From assembly GCA_047967505.1 (NCBI GenBank), contig CM106541.1: a DNA stretch of 64,000 nucleotides. One strand, 5' to 3'. Numbering within the stretch: the stretch's first letter is position 1; each line of letters starts with the position of its first letter. Position numbers and translations under genes: made by a program. Under the pieces are notes generated by a model that was not told where the DNA came from, did not search any database, and worked only from the letters and a program-made list of their open reading frames with translations. The stretch is from Dipteris shenzhenensis (Eukaryota; Polypodiophyta; Polypodiopsida; Gleicheniales). Below, piece after piece: positions 10,190-19,694 of the stretch.

Positions 10190-11529
10190 TATTTCAATAC
10201 TTTCAAGAATGAGAAGCCACAAGACAAACTTTAGAAGAAGATTCTTTACATTAAATATTACATTCCATGCAAAAGGAACAAGATAAAGCATGTCTCCCAT
10301 AGTATGTATAATGATCATACCTCAAGACCAGAAGCAATAGGGCAAAGCTTTGATATGTAGCTAAAGTGCCACTTTATGGGATCAAACCCACACTTAAAGG
10401 GCATACCATTGAAACAATTTAGGTAATTAAAAAGTGCCACGTTGTTGGCATGAAGCCATTCAAAAAATATATACACACACATTCTTCACAATGGCATCAA
10501 GTCATGCATTGGTCACAACAAAAGGTGAGTTTATAATTTTTAAGGTCATACAATCAGTCATGTATGGATAGTAGCTTATGCATATGAATAAAAGGTAATC
10601 ATGTATAGCTATGCCATGTAGTAGCTTGAGCATAAAGATTGAAAAAAATGATGTCATCCCATTTAGACTTTTCTTAGCCACCATTAATGAGTGCTTTTGG
10701 TTATCTAAGGTGACCAAGACCTATGCAAGTATGCAAGCATCCAGAAACCGATCTCAATTTGGTTTGATGCAAACTAGCATCTTGAGTAGTCATCTGGATA
10801 TGAAGAACCCAAGGAAGGATGCAACCATACAACTTACCCAATCGCCGCCATGCAACCACGACTAGCATATTGGTGTCTGTCAAGATCGGTGTCTGAGTAA
10901 ACTGGAGTTCAGATAGAGCTAGGTCTCACTCCCATTATGGCACTGAGAACGGCTGACTCTCGGCTGACTACTAGTAGTCAAGGAGAATATAGGTATACTT
11001 TAGAGCTCCATGGTTTTATTCAGCAATGAATTTGGCCAACTATATTCGATCCTCCTCAGTTCCACTCACTTAGTGGGATGGCGACTATAATGGACAGAAT
11101 AGTGTATTTATCTTGCAATGCCCAAAAACTAGGAATCAATTGGTTGATGATAGTTTATTAAAAATTTAAGGTTCATTTATTTATTTGTTTCATATCACCA
11201 TAGTATACCATGTCTTCACACTTTTCTCCCTTATCCAAGATATTGATAAGGATATACTAATCAGATACTCCCTAAAGCAAGTACAAGTTCATATACTCCA
11301 TGGGATTTATGTTTATGTTGCCTTATTGCATAATACTATGACCTATGGATGGTCCAATAAAGCCTTTAGCCAGCCATACACCATGCTTGGTATTTAAGCA
11401 ATGCCAACGCTATGCTTGAATCATTGTGCCAAACCAGTAAAGTCATTATTAGCGTAACGTCATTATTTTAAGAAATGCCAACACTATGCTTGAATCATTA
11501 TCAAGAACTAATGTCATTATAAGTGCCTT

Positions 11530-11570
<41 letters not shown>

Positions 11571-12860
11571 AAAATCCATTTCCCTTGTCAAAAGGCAATG
11601 CCATAAAAGGACATGATGTCAAGGTAGAAATCAATGAAGCAACCAAAGTGAGCAAAATTGTCTAAGGGAAAGGTAGCAAAGGGCAAAGAAAACAACGGGG
11701 TAGCTTAGAAGGGACGTGACAAATGAGGGGTCAAAGGAAAGGAGCATCTAAGAGGAAGGGGTGAGAAGGGTGATGCTAATTTGGGCCGAGGATCTACGAA
11801 AGGGGGTCATAAGAGCAAGAAACATTGTTGAGATTAGAATGAAAACTTTTAGAGAGTATGTAGCTAGAAAAAAGGAGGCTTACATGCAATGAAGAGGCTC
11901 TAGAGGGAGAATCCCATTAGAAGGTGAAGCAAAATGTATGAAAGAGAAAAAGAGGTAGTTACGTGCATGGCGATGCACATGAGTTATGAAGACAGGAATG
12001 GGTGGTGCAGCCGGCTAGGTTATAAAACAAGTGAATGGTTATAAAACAAAATTTTATACTCAAAGTGGGGGGGAAATGGATTAACATATGAATGGTTATA
12101 AGGAAAGATTTTATATTCAAAGTGGAGTGTCTTCTCATGCTCAGCGCGACTGGTCACCATGCGGCGGATGATCTTGAAGCCACAATTTCATTCATTGTCT
12201 TCTTTATATGGGTAGCCTTTCTTCCCTTCATATGATGCACATCTCCGATTCTTATCCTCATCACATTTTCTTCCTCAAAGCCTCCCCAAGTTGCACATGT
12301 GATACCTCCTTTCTTGACATGTATGACTCCTTTCATTCTTCATCTTCTCACCTTGAGAATGTTCGTTGAGAATCCCTTTTTCCACTTCTCTTACTACAAC
12401 TATTATTTGTTTGGATACTTTATTTTGTAGTTTATGACTAGTTTGATGCCTCCTCTTGGATCCTTGTCATGCGTAATTGGCTCCTTGCCATCTTGGTATT
12501 CTTGGTTAGGATTCTCATGTTACAATCTCCCTCGTGCTCACTTTGGCTCCTCTACCAGTTCGTTCATGGTGTAGGAAGTCCTTCCTTCTCTTGTCTTAAT
12601 TCATTCTCTAATTTACTCTATCCATGGCTCAACAGCTCCTCACCTCCTTTCTTTTTAGTCTAGATCTTTATTGCTCCTCTTATCCTTTTTCATCTAATGC
12701 TTTATTTTCATCATATGTATATGTGTGTGTATATATATATATATATGGTTCTACTTATCGCTCTCAGTGTATCCTTTACTCTTTTTTATAGTTGAGCTCC
12801 TCAGTTTTGGATGCATTTTTTAGTCGTTTGTTCTATACTTAACATTTCTTTTTCTTTTTC
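10190..12860. other. No gene recognised
   Basis: Mixed DNA. It contains a GT array at 11,531-11,566, a diverged local duplication around 11,398 and 11,471 (AATGCCAAC.CTATGCTTGAATCATT), another around 12,030 and 12,092 (GAATGGTTATAA..AAA.ATTTTATA), and a T/C-rich part from 12,340 to 12,860. Frames of 60-84 codons occur on both strands without recognisable domains. Confidence 0.5.
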
Positions 12861-12868
12861 TCGATTGT

Positions 12869-12930
12869 TTGGACCTTCCATTCAGTTAATTTTCAATTTG
12901 AACTTTACACAAGTGCAAAAATGTTGATAC

Positions 12931-12935
<5 letters not shown>
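12869..12935. repeat. Dispersed repeat F, copy 2
   Basis: Matches 9,634-9,700 (CATTCAGTTAATTTTCAATTTGAACTTTACACAAGTGC). A TA/CTAT/CT array follows directly. Confidence 0.8.
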
Positions 12936-12965
<30 letters not shown>

Positions 12966-12999
12966 TATCTATCTATATATATGTATCTATGTATAATTT

Positions 13000-13068
<69 letters not shown>
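12936..13068. repeat. TA / CTAT / CT microsatellite
   Basis: TA run, CTAT units, then an uninterrupted CT run of about 65 bases. The Ser-Leu and Arg-Glu frames are artefacts. Confidence 0.97.
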
Positions 13069-13070
<2 letters not shown>

Positions 13071-13109
13071 TCTCCGGGTGTATAAGCCATCCTTCCCCAC
13101 CAAGTTTAA

Positions 13110-13245
13110 CAAAACCTGCGTGGGTCTTGGTGGTTAAGGCTCTGGTTCTTGTCATTGGGTGTGTTGTGTTCGATCCCTCAGGATCGCGTCGGATGAGTCA
13201 GACTGGCTCCTTGGGATTGTTCCTACGACGTAAAAAAACTCTTCT
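13110..13245 (+). mobile_element. Probable tRNA-derived SINE
   Basis: Contains an A-box-like TTGGTGGTTAAGGCTCTGG (13,127-13,145) and a B-box-like GTGTTCGATCC (13,166-13,176), about 40 bases apart, as in a tRNA gene's RNA polymerase III promoter. The sequence before box A does not pair with that after box B as an acceptor stem would, so it is not a tRNA gene. The unit ends GACGTAAAAAAACTCTTCTT and runs into CTT and CT repeats, a usual style of SINE tail. Family is not identified. A short unrelated piece (13,069-13,109) separates it from the upstream CT array. Confidence 0.65.
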
Positions 13246-13353
13246 TCTTCTTCTTCTTCTCTCTCTCTCTCTCTCTCTCATATAAATAAATAAATAAATA
13301 AGCATATATATCTATATATAGTTGTGCATGTGCACGTGCATGCATACATGCGC

Positions 13354-13393
<40 letters not shown>
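13240..13393. repeat. CTT, CT, AAAT and GT arrays
   Basis: CTT then CT units (13,241-13,279), AAATA units (about 13,284-13,301), an alternating GCATGTGCAC stretch and a GT array to 13,393. The GT array introduces dispersed repeat B copy 2. Confidence 0.95.
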
Positions 13394-13396
<3 letters not shown>

Positions 13397-13700
13397 ACTT
13401 GACAACACCCCTTTGCATAGTGAATTGACAAAAGAGTGAAGACAATGGAATAGAAAGAGAAACTTACTGCATTAAAGGAAAAGTTTTAACAAGGGGTGAA
13501 CCCTTACTAATGTCAAAAGTATTTTGCTGAAATTGCAAAAATTTGAGCTTGGATAAGTCCTAGCAAAGCATCACTTTTATTGAAGAGGAGAGTCTCCGTA
13601 CCTACCACCATTCAACTAGAACCCGCTTAAACCTTATTTGGGAAGTTAGGTGTCATAAACACCCCTCCCTTGTTATCGGGGTCATAAGAAAAATTAACAC
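13394..13700. repeat. Dispersed repeat B, copy 2
   Basis: Diverged counterpart of 428-860, starting immediately after a GT array and containing one copy of the ATAAACACCCCTCCCTTGTT motif that is amplified in copy 1. Confidence 0.75.
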
Positions 13701-14956
13701 TTAACCACAAACCTACAAAGCTTGATTTAATCTTATGAGTGTTGAGTAGATTGGAGTAACCATGAGTGCATTTTGAGCTTTAGAGATTATAGAGGGAGCA
13801 ATTGGCACTTTTGTAGAAGGAAAGTGCAAATAACAAAAAGGGGGGAAGGGGAAAATTTTAATGGAAGAATTATAAAAAGAGGTTTTAAGATCATACAAGG
13901 TAAAGGAACATTATGAACTATAATAAATGAGAGCTACTAAATAAGAGTTTGGAAAGGAGATACCAAACCTTGACAAGTTTGTGAGGGGATTGTAAGGTCT
14001 AGTAGAAAAAGTAAAGAAAATAAAAGTAATGGTAAAGCCTAGTAGAAAAAGTAATGAAAACATAAGTAATAGTAGAAAACCAAATAGGTGAATTTAAGAA
14101 AAGGAAGTAAAAGAATTTAGTTTTAGAATTATTGAAGAAGGTTAAAAAGGAATAAATAAAAAGGATGAGGTTAGGGGGTGATGTTAAGAAGAACTAATAA
14201 CAAAGAACTAAATAGGGAGTAATAAAGGGAGGGGGGAATAAAGAGTAATAAAGGGAGAGGGGAATAAAGAGTAATAAAGGGAGGGGGGGAATTAAAGAGT
14301 AATAGGTAGGGGGGAAAATATGAACATTAGAGACATAAATGAACATTAAAGAGTATAGGTAGGGGGCAAAATTGGGGGCGGGGGGAGACACACACACACA
14401 CACACAGTAGTTCAGGAGAGGCTTAGTTAGGTGGGGTAGATTAAAGAGAGAATTGAAAAAAGAAGAAAATTTATGAAATTTTAGAAAAAATACAAAAAAA
14501 CTGGGGGGTAGGAAAATTGGGATAATTAGGACCAATTAGGAAATGAAATTAGGTAAAATAGGAAAACATTAGGGAAAAAAAGGAAAAAGTACAAAAAGTT
14601 AAGAAATAACTAAGAGATTTAAGAAAATTAGGATAAGTTAAAAAAAATTAGGAAAGTTTTGTTTGGAGAAAAATAGGGAAATCTTAGAAAAAAAATAGGA
14701 AAATTTTGGGGAAAATAGAGACAAATTATGGGGGACTTAGGAAAAAATAGGGGGGGGTAGAGAAAGAAAAAAGGTGGGGGGCAGAGGGGGGGGGGATTAG
14801 ATAAAAATAGGGGAAGAAAATGGACATGAAAGAAAAAATAGGGGGGAATTGGTAGAAAAATAGGAAACAATAGGGGAAAGATTGGAAGAAATGTGGGGAA
14901 AGTGGGGGAAATTAGGGGAAAATAGAGGGAAGTAAGGGGAAAGGGGAGGATAAGGG
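13700..14956. repeat. Purine-rich repeat DNA
   Basis: A/G-rich DNA equivalent to 880-2,855, with a short tandem set GAGTAATAAAGGGAGGGGGG at about 14,215-14,300 and a CA run at 14,391-14,406. The Pro/Phe/Leu-rich minus-strand frames are compositional. Confidence 0.6.
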
Positions 14957-15083
14957 GTGTGTGTGTGTGCGTGTGCATGTGCATGTGCATGTGCATGTGC
15001 GTGTGCATGTGATGTGCATGTGCATGTGCATGTGCATGTGCATGTGCATGTGCATGTGCATGTGCATGTGCATGTGCGTGTGT
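14957..15083. repeat. GTGCAT hexamer array
   Basis: GT then about 18 GTGCAT/GTGCGT hexamers. The LTR element abuts it, and hexamers of the same type reappear inside the 107-bp duplication at 15,160-15,190 and beyond the 3' LTR at 22,609-22,706, consistent with insertion into this array. Confidence 0.95.
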
Positions 15084-15529
15084 TGTTATGGATAAATTTG
15101 ACCAAGGTAAAAGGCATAAATATATGTGTGTGCTTGTATGTATGGCAATAGTATAATAAAATATGCATGTGCATGTGCATGTGCGTGTGTTGTTATGGAT
15201 AAATTTGACCAAGGTAAAAGGCATAAATATATGTGTGTGCTTGTATGTATGGCAATAGTATAATAAAATATGGTGTGCATAGGGCCCAGGGTTAAGGTGG
15301 CAGGGCATGACCATGTGCCACCCTTCCACGTAAGAGGACCCATAAGGTGTGTTGTACATAATCCATGGCAGTTATATTATAAAATGTTAAGATGGCATGG
15401 TTCCTCCATGTGCCACCCCTCTACCTAGGCGGTCCCATGCCTGCATTTAGTGAGACATGGACCAAGGACCATGGGAGAAGTAATATAAAATAGGTGGAGA
15501 TGGATATTATATTGGATTATTACACCGTG
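15084..15529 (+). repeat. 5' LTR, truncated, with duplicated head
   Basis: TGTTATGGATAAATTTGACC starts at 15,084 and again at 15,191. The first 75 or so bases of the LTR plus adjoining GCATGT hexamers are tandemly duplicated (offset 107). From 15,191 it matches the 3' LTR up to GGATTATT at about 15,529, then similarity stops. The 3' LTR continues for about 680 more bases, including its TATA box. The 5' copy therefore lacks most of its promoter half, and no standard primer-binding site follows. Confidence 0.9.
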
Positions 15530-15970
15530 GATGATTCAAGGTGAAGAACTATACACTGGGAGGACTTTGATTTCAATTCTACTCATTGTGCGGTGATCGA
15601 GCTACTTGCTGCATCGGAGATAATTAAAAGGGTGATATTCTTCGAAGGGTGGGATGCTCCCTAGGCTTGGGGGGAGATTTGGTGCATCTGCTTATTAATT
15701 CCTATGGATAAGCTCGTCTTGAATGATTTCTTCTCGATCTCACTACAAAGGTTTCTAGGGCTCGGCTATGGTTGGTAATGTTTCGACCAAGGAGTCCCTT
15801 TGTATCTAATCAACGCTTTGTGCCTCATTTTAAGCTTCAAGTTGTAACTCTTTTTGGTCTAAAGATAAACTATCAACAAAGGATTGCAAGTTTATTTGGT
15901 ACCGAACGTCTTGCTCAAGTATTGAATTCTCCCACCCCTTTCCTTCTACCTATCTTGGACTATCGAGAAA
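15530..15970 (+). other. Element leader, with a partial upstream frame
   Basis: Element-internal DNA between the broken LTR and the RNase H frame. A 76-codon frame (15,772-16,002) ends LLPILDYRETWDVRILVLV shortly before the RNase H start in another frame. It is probably the N-terminal part of the upstream ORF, but no domain is recognised. Confidence 0.5.
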
Positions 15971-15971
15971 C

Positions 15972-16379
15972 TTGGGATGTCCGGATTTTAGTCTTAGTGT
16001 GATGACATCTTGGCTCCTCCAATTTGACGGAGCATACAAACCTTCGACCAATGCCGCTGGTGTGGGCGTGAAGCTCACTTCACCAGGGGGTGAGGTGTAT
16101 TGTTATAGCAAGTCTGCAGTAGCAAGTACTTGCAACCAAGCCGAGTACTCAGCACTCATTTTTGGGCTACAAAAGGCGCAAGAACATCGCATCAAGAAAC
16201 TTGAAGTGCAAGGAGATTCTCAACTCGTGTGTGAACAAGTTAGTGGAAGGTGGAAGGTGCGGAGCGAAGGCTTGGTTCCATGACATCAACAAGCATTGGA
16301 ACTTTGCCAACAATTTGAAAAGGTAAAAATTTAGCATATCCCTCGAGCTCAAAATTTAGTTGCTGATTTCTTGGCATGA
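15972..16379 (+). pseudogene. Archaeal-type RNase H (aRNH) frame upstream of gag
   Basis: One reading frame carries the full aRNH motif set: LQFDGAYKPSTNAAGVG (first Asp), NQAEYSALIFGL (Glu), LEVQGDSQLV (Asp) and, after two stops, NLVADFLA (last Asp). RNase H degrades the RNA strand of RNA/DNA hybrids during reverse transcription. The frame is unshifted but has stops at 16,281 (TGA), 16,332 (TAG) and 16,377 (TGA); the last two fit CAG-to-TAG and CGA-to-TGA changes. In plant Tat elements a second RNase H of this type is known, to my knowledge within pol after the native RNase H. Here it precedes gag, and no second copy lies between RNase H and integrase. Confidence 0.88.
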
Positions 16380-16602
16380 GAAGCTTGTACTTCAATCACG
16401 CATGAAGCGAGTGGAAGCACCGCCCCAACAAAGCCGCAAGCTACGAATGAGGGTGATCATTTGTAAGGAATGCAAAGGTTGTGGTCATCATGAAACTAAG
16501 TGTTGGGCATATTTGACACGAGTTTACCGACTTCAAAAGATCATCAAAAAGGTCCTCAAGGACATTGCTCAAAAGAAGGATGCCAGACCGCACACCCCTT
16601 GA
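16380..16602 (+). pseudogene. Zinc-knuckle-bearing frame between aRNH and gag
   Basis: In the +1 frame relative to the aRNH, codons 16,462-16,503 encode CKECKGCGHHETKC, a canonical CX2CX4HX4C zinc knuckle, followed by a basic tail (KIIKKVLKDIAQKKDARP). Zinc knuckles normally bind nucleic acid in gag nucleocapsid. This one is separate from the degraded knuckle of the downstream gag. It may be the C-terminal part of the upstream ORF after a frameshift. Function beyond nucleic-acid binding is unknown. Confidence 0.65.
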
Positions 16603-16721
16603 AGAAATAGCATGGTGATTACAAGAACTGAAAGAATCTGAAGGTGATGTGCAAGATCTCCAACTGTTGACAATTGTCATGGCATTCTTGTTTGCCTTGA
16701 TGAACAACCTCATACAATGCC

Positions 16722-16931
16722 ATGTCTCTAAACCTCGCTTATAAAGATGGATGCGATATCATGAGGGTTGGTCCTTTTAATATTGTCTATGAGCTCTTCT
16801 ATGCTGAAGATTCTTCCCGTATAATATTTCACAATACACTAGTCACACCCTACCCTGCCTATGTGTGCTTTGTGGATGTATCTTCACCTGATTTTCAGTT
16901 CAAGCTACCTCTTTCCATTGTTTGCCAATAG
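16722..16931 (+). pseudogene. Short frame before gag, unassigned
   Basis: A 69-codon frame beginning MSLNLAYKDGCDIMRVGPF and ending in TAG 40 bases before the gag Met. It lies within the element and may be a coding segment of the upstream ORF. No domain recognised. Confidence 0.4.
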
Positions 16932-16971
16932 ATAAGCCTCATTTCGTCTCTCTCTTTTCCATTTTCCAAGC

Positions 16972-17882
16972 ATGGCTGACATTCCCATTTTCTATGGATG
17001 GGTTGAAGAAAATCCAAATGAGTATCTTGTGGCCTTCAAGCGCCGTTGTGTTTCTCTCAACTTTCTTACTGAAGATAGATGGCTATTAGTTCTTCCCACA
17101 TTTCTAGAGGGTTTGGCTCAAGTGTGGTATGAGAAGCACAGTGAAGATGTTCGCCAAAGCTGGCCAAGGTTGATAGCAGCGATGATTGAGTATTTCGGCA
17201 AAGAAGAGGAGCCAAAGAATGTGTACCTGCAGGTGGCAAACTTGAAGCAGTCAAAAGGTGAGACAGCGCATCGATATGTGGATCGAGCGACCGTGCTCTT
17301 GGACCGTTTAATTGCCACGTAGGAGGACAATGCTGGATTTCGAGCTAGAATGACTCAACATGTGTTGGGCTACCTTATAGCAGGAGCGAGTGATGAGCTT
17401 AAATGGGAGAATCCAGAAACTATGGTGCTAGCACATGAGATTGCTCAAAAGTTTGATAAATTTCAATCTGACCCCGCTTCAAAGAAGATTGTCCCTCCAC
17501 AACTCCCTGAGTTCTTGCAACAACAACCTGGGGGGTCCAACTTAGGGGCATACCCCCACCCCTCATCAGGGATGTATCCACCGCCTCCACCTCAAATGTA
17601 TGGTCCTCCCTTAGATGCTTACCCTCAACAAGGAGTATATCCTCAACCTCTGCCTGGAATATTTCCCTAGCCTCGCCCACGAGCCCCCCTCCTTCCTACT
17701 CCCCCGACCCCTCCTACTAAAGAACCTGGAGTCAATGACCTAGCCAAGGCCCTGAATGATCTTCGGCTTGAGATGGTGGGCATCAGAAATCAAGCCAATT
17801 GCCCTCCAAGAGAACTGCCAATGTTGTGTGCTACGAGTGCCACTAGAAGGGTCGTTATCGCACAGAATGTCCCAATATTCCA
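16972..17882 (+). pseudogene. gag: gag (Ty3/gypsy type)
   Basis: Starts MADIPIFYGWVEENPNEYL and contains the retrotransposon gag capsid pattern (AFKRRCVSL, LPTFLEGLAQVWYE, MIEYFGKEEEP, YVDRATVLLDRL), followed by a Pro/Gln/Tyr-rich linker (YPHPSSGMYPPPPPQMYGPP). Stops at 17,320 (TAG) and 17,668 (TAG) are readable as former CAG. A frameshift near 17,815 moves the nucleocapsid to another frame, where VVCYECH*KGRYRTEC is a knuckle that has lost its His (now Arg) and gained a stop. Gag forms the virus-like particle. Confidence 0.88.
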
Positions 17883-17885
17883 AGG

Positions 17886-18848
17886 GTGAATCTTCTAAGT
17901 GAATCAGGCACTGAGGATTCTGACATGGAGATCCTTGACCTTGGGAAAAGAAGTCGTACCACCTCAGACCCCTCTCCAAACCGTGGCCCGGGCTACCCCA
18001 AGAAGAAGATGTCCTTCTCAGAATGCTCAAATGCTGAGATGGCAGGCCCACCAACAAAGAAGACTAAAAGATATCGCAGGAGTAAGTGGTCGCCCTCGGA
18101 TTTTCCCATTGGCTCGGGGCAAGAGGACTATTCGGTCATTCAAGACCTTGCTCATCGGTCTTTGAGCATCACGCTCCCTCAACTAATAGCATTAAGCCCT
18201 AAGATGAGACGTGAGCTACAGCAAGGGCTCTCAACAAGGAGGAGCAAGAAAAAGGGAAAGGTACGAGAGGTCTCTTCTATCTCTGAAGAAATTGATCGGC
18301 ACCCACATACAGTAGATGTCATCATAGATAATTGCCATGTCAAAAGTGTGTGTATCGATGGGGGAGCTGCATGTAATATCATGATGCCCTGAACCATGAA
18401 GAAATTGAATTTGAAATGCACAAGGCATTCCTCCACTCGAATCAAGGTAGCAGATGGTTGATGTCTCGCCACCCTGGGAGTCATTGAGGATTTGCCCATC
18501 ACTATCAATGGGTTGACCACCACCATCAATTTCTATGTGGTGGACATCGAAGATATAGGTAGGAGTTACGTAGTCATACTCAAGAGACCATGGTTAAGAA
18601 AGAGTGATGCAGTTAGCTATTTGAAGATAGGACACATGTCTTTTTCTAAGGAGAAGATCCCGGTGCAACCAGGTGCCACTGAACCAGAAGAAGAAGAGGA
18701 GCAAGGCAGGGATACTCTCTCATCCTCGATGTCTGAATCAATGGAAGAATCAGATGGGGGGGAGGAGTTCTCAAAAGAGGAAGTTTACATGATGGGGGTG
18801 TCTCCGACCCCGCCACCTGTAGAAAAGGTAATAGCTAGTCCTCGATAG
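17886..18848 (+). pseudogene. Aspartic protease region of pol
   Basis: Begins with an acidic, Ser-rich linker and basic patch (PTKKTKRYRRSKWS). The protease core VDVIIDNCHVKSVCIDGGAACNIMM carries the D-G-G-A active-site variant typical of plant Tat/Athila elements instead of D-S/T-G. The C-terminal landmark ILKRPWL (usually ILGRPWL) follows, then a Glu-rich spacer. Stops at 18,391 (TGA) and about 18,461 (TGA) fit former CGA codons; another stop ends the frame at 18,846. The protease would process the Gag-Pol polyprotein. Confidence 0.85.
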
Positions 18849-18857
18849 CTTAAATCT

Positions 18858-19694
18858 ATGCTTTCCCTATACCTCACGCCAAGTGAGAAAGATGAGTTCC
18901 TAGAAATGTTCAAATATTTCCCTGACCTCTTCGCAACTATCTACCACCACCTTCACCATGTGACTGCCATAGAGCACAAGATAGAGCTGAAGCCTGATGC
19001 AAAGCCTATGGCTCAGAAGTGTCGGAGATTAGGACCCCTATAGACCAATGCTTTGTGCTCAGAGTTGCAGAAACTTGTAGAAGCTGGGTTTATTGTTCTG
19101 GTTCACAATACTGAATGGGTTTCACCAGTGGTAGTCACCCCAAAGAAAAACAACAAGTGGTGGGTTTGCATTGACTATAAGAAACTCAATGCGGCCACCA
19201 AGAGGGACCATCATCCTCTTCCCTTTCAAGACCTCATTCTTGAGAAGGTAAGTGGTCATGAGATGTATACTTTCTGTGATGGTTACTCCGGGTTTTATCA
19301 AATCAGAATTGCTGAGGAGGATGTGCTTAAAACCACATTTGCCACACCCTGGGGGACGTTTGCATTCAAAGTAATGCCATTTGGCCTCACCAATGCTCCT
19401 GCTACCTTTCAAAGATTTATGCAGATGGTGTTTGCTCCATATTTGGGGGTTTTCTTGGAGGTTTTTTTAGATGATTTCTGTATATTCTCGGCATGTAAGG
19501 AGCACATCATGAAGGTTAGGTTGGCCTTCCAAAGGGTCAATGATGCAAATGGCAGCCTCAACCTTGATAAATGCACCATTGGAGCCACTCAAGGGAGGTT
19601 ACTGGGACATATTGTCTCATCCGAGGGCATCAAGCCTGACCCCGAGAAGGTAGAAGCTATCCTCAAGCTCTCCCTGCCAACAACTAAACGTTAG
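18858..19694 (+). pseudogene. Reverse transcriptase domain of pol
   Basis: The linker EFLEMFKYFPDLFA...HKIELKPDAKP leads into the RT core: WVSPVVVTPKK, VCIDYKKLNAATKRDHHPLP, MYTFCDGYSGFYQI (first catalytic Asp), MPFGLTNAPATFQRFM and FLEVFLDDFCIF (catalytic Asp pair). All expected RT blocks are present in one frame with a single stop (19,041 TAG, from CAG). An expected Arg is Trp in KWWVCIDY (usual WRVC), another C-to-T type change. The F.DDF box fits non-chromovirus plant gypsy elements. Confidence 0.93.

Noticed and set aside
9873-10318. Several overlapping open frames of 90-137 codons on both strands
   Set aside because: They are translations of GT and hexamer arrays (Val-Tyr, Met-Cys, His-Ile repeats).
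13127-13176. tRNA gene
   Set aside because: Box A and box B are present, but the flanks do not form an acceptor stem and the anticodon arm is not convincing.
12973-13285. Ser-Leu and Arg-Glu frames
   Set aside because: CT array translation; the middle part is better explained as a SINE.
14628-15359. 243-codon minus-strand frame
   Set aside because: Begins in LTR sequence, crosses the hexamer array and ends in purine-rich DNA; His/Ala/Pro/Phe content is compositional.
15679-15690. TGGTGCATCTGC as a primer-binding site
   Set aside because: Does not match the 3' end of a plant tRNA well and is not next to an LTR end.
18179-18529. Minus-strand 116-codon frame
   Set aside because: Shadow of the protease region of the plus-strand element.
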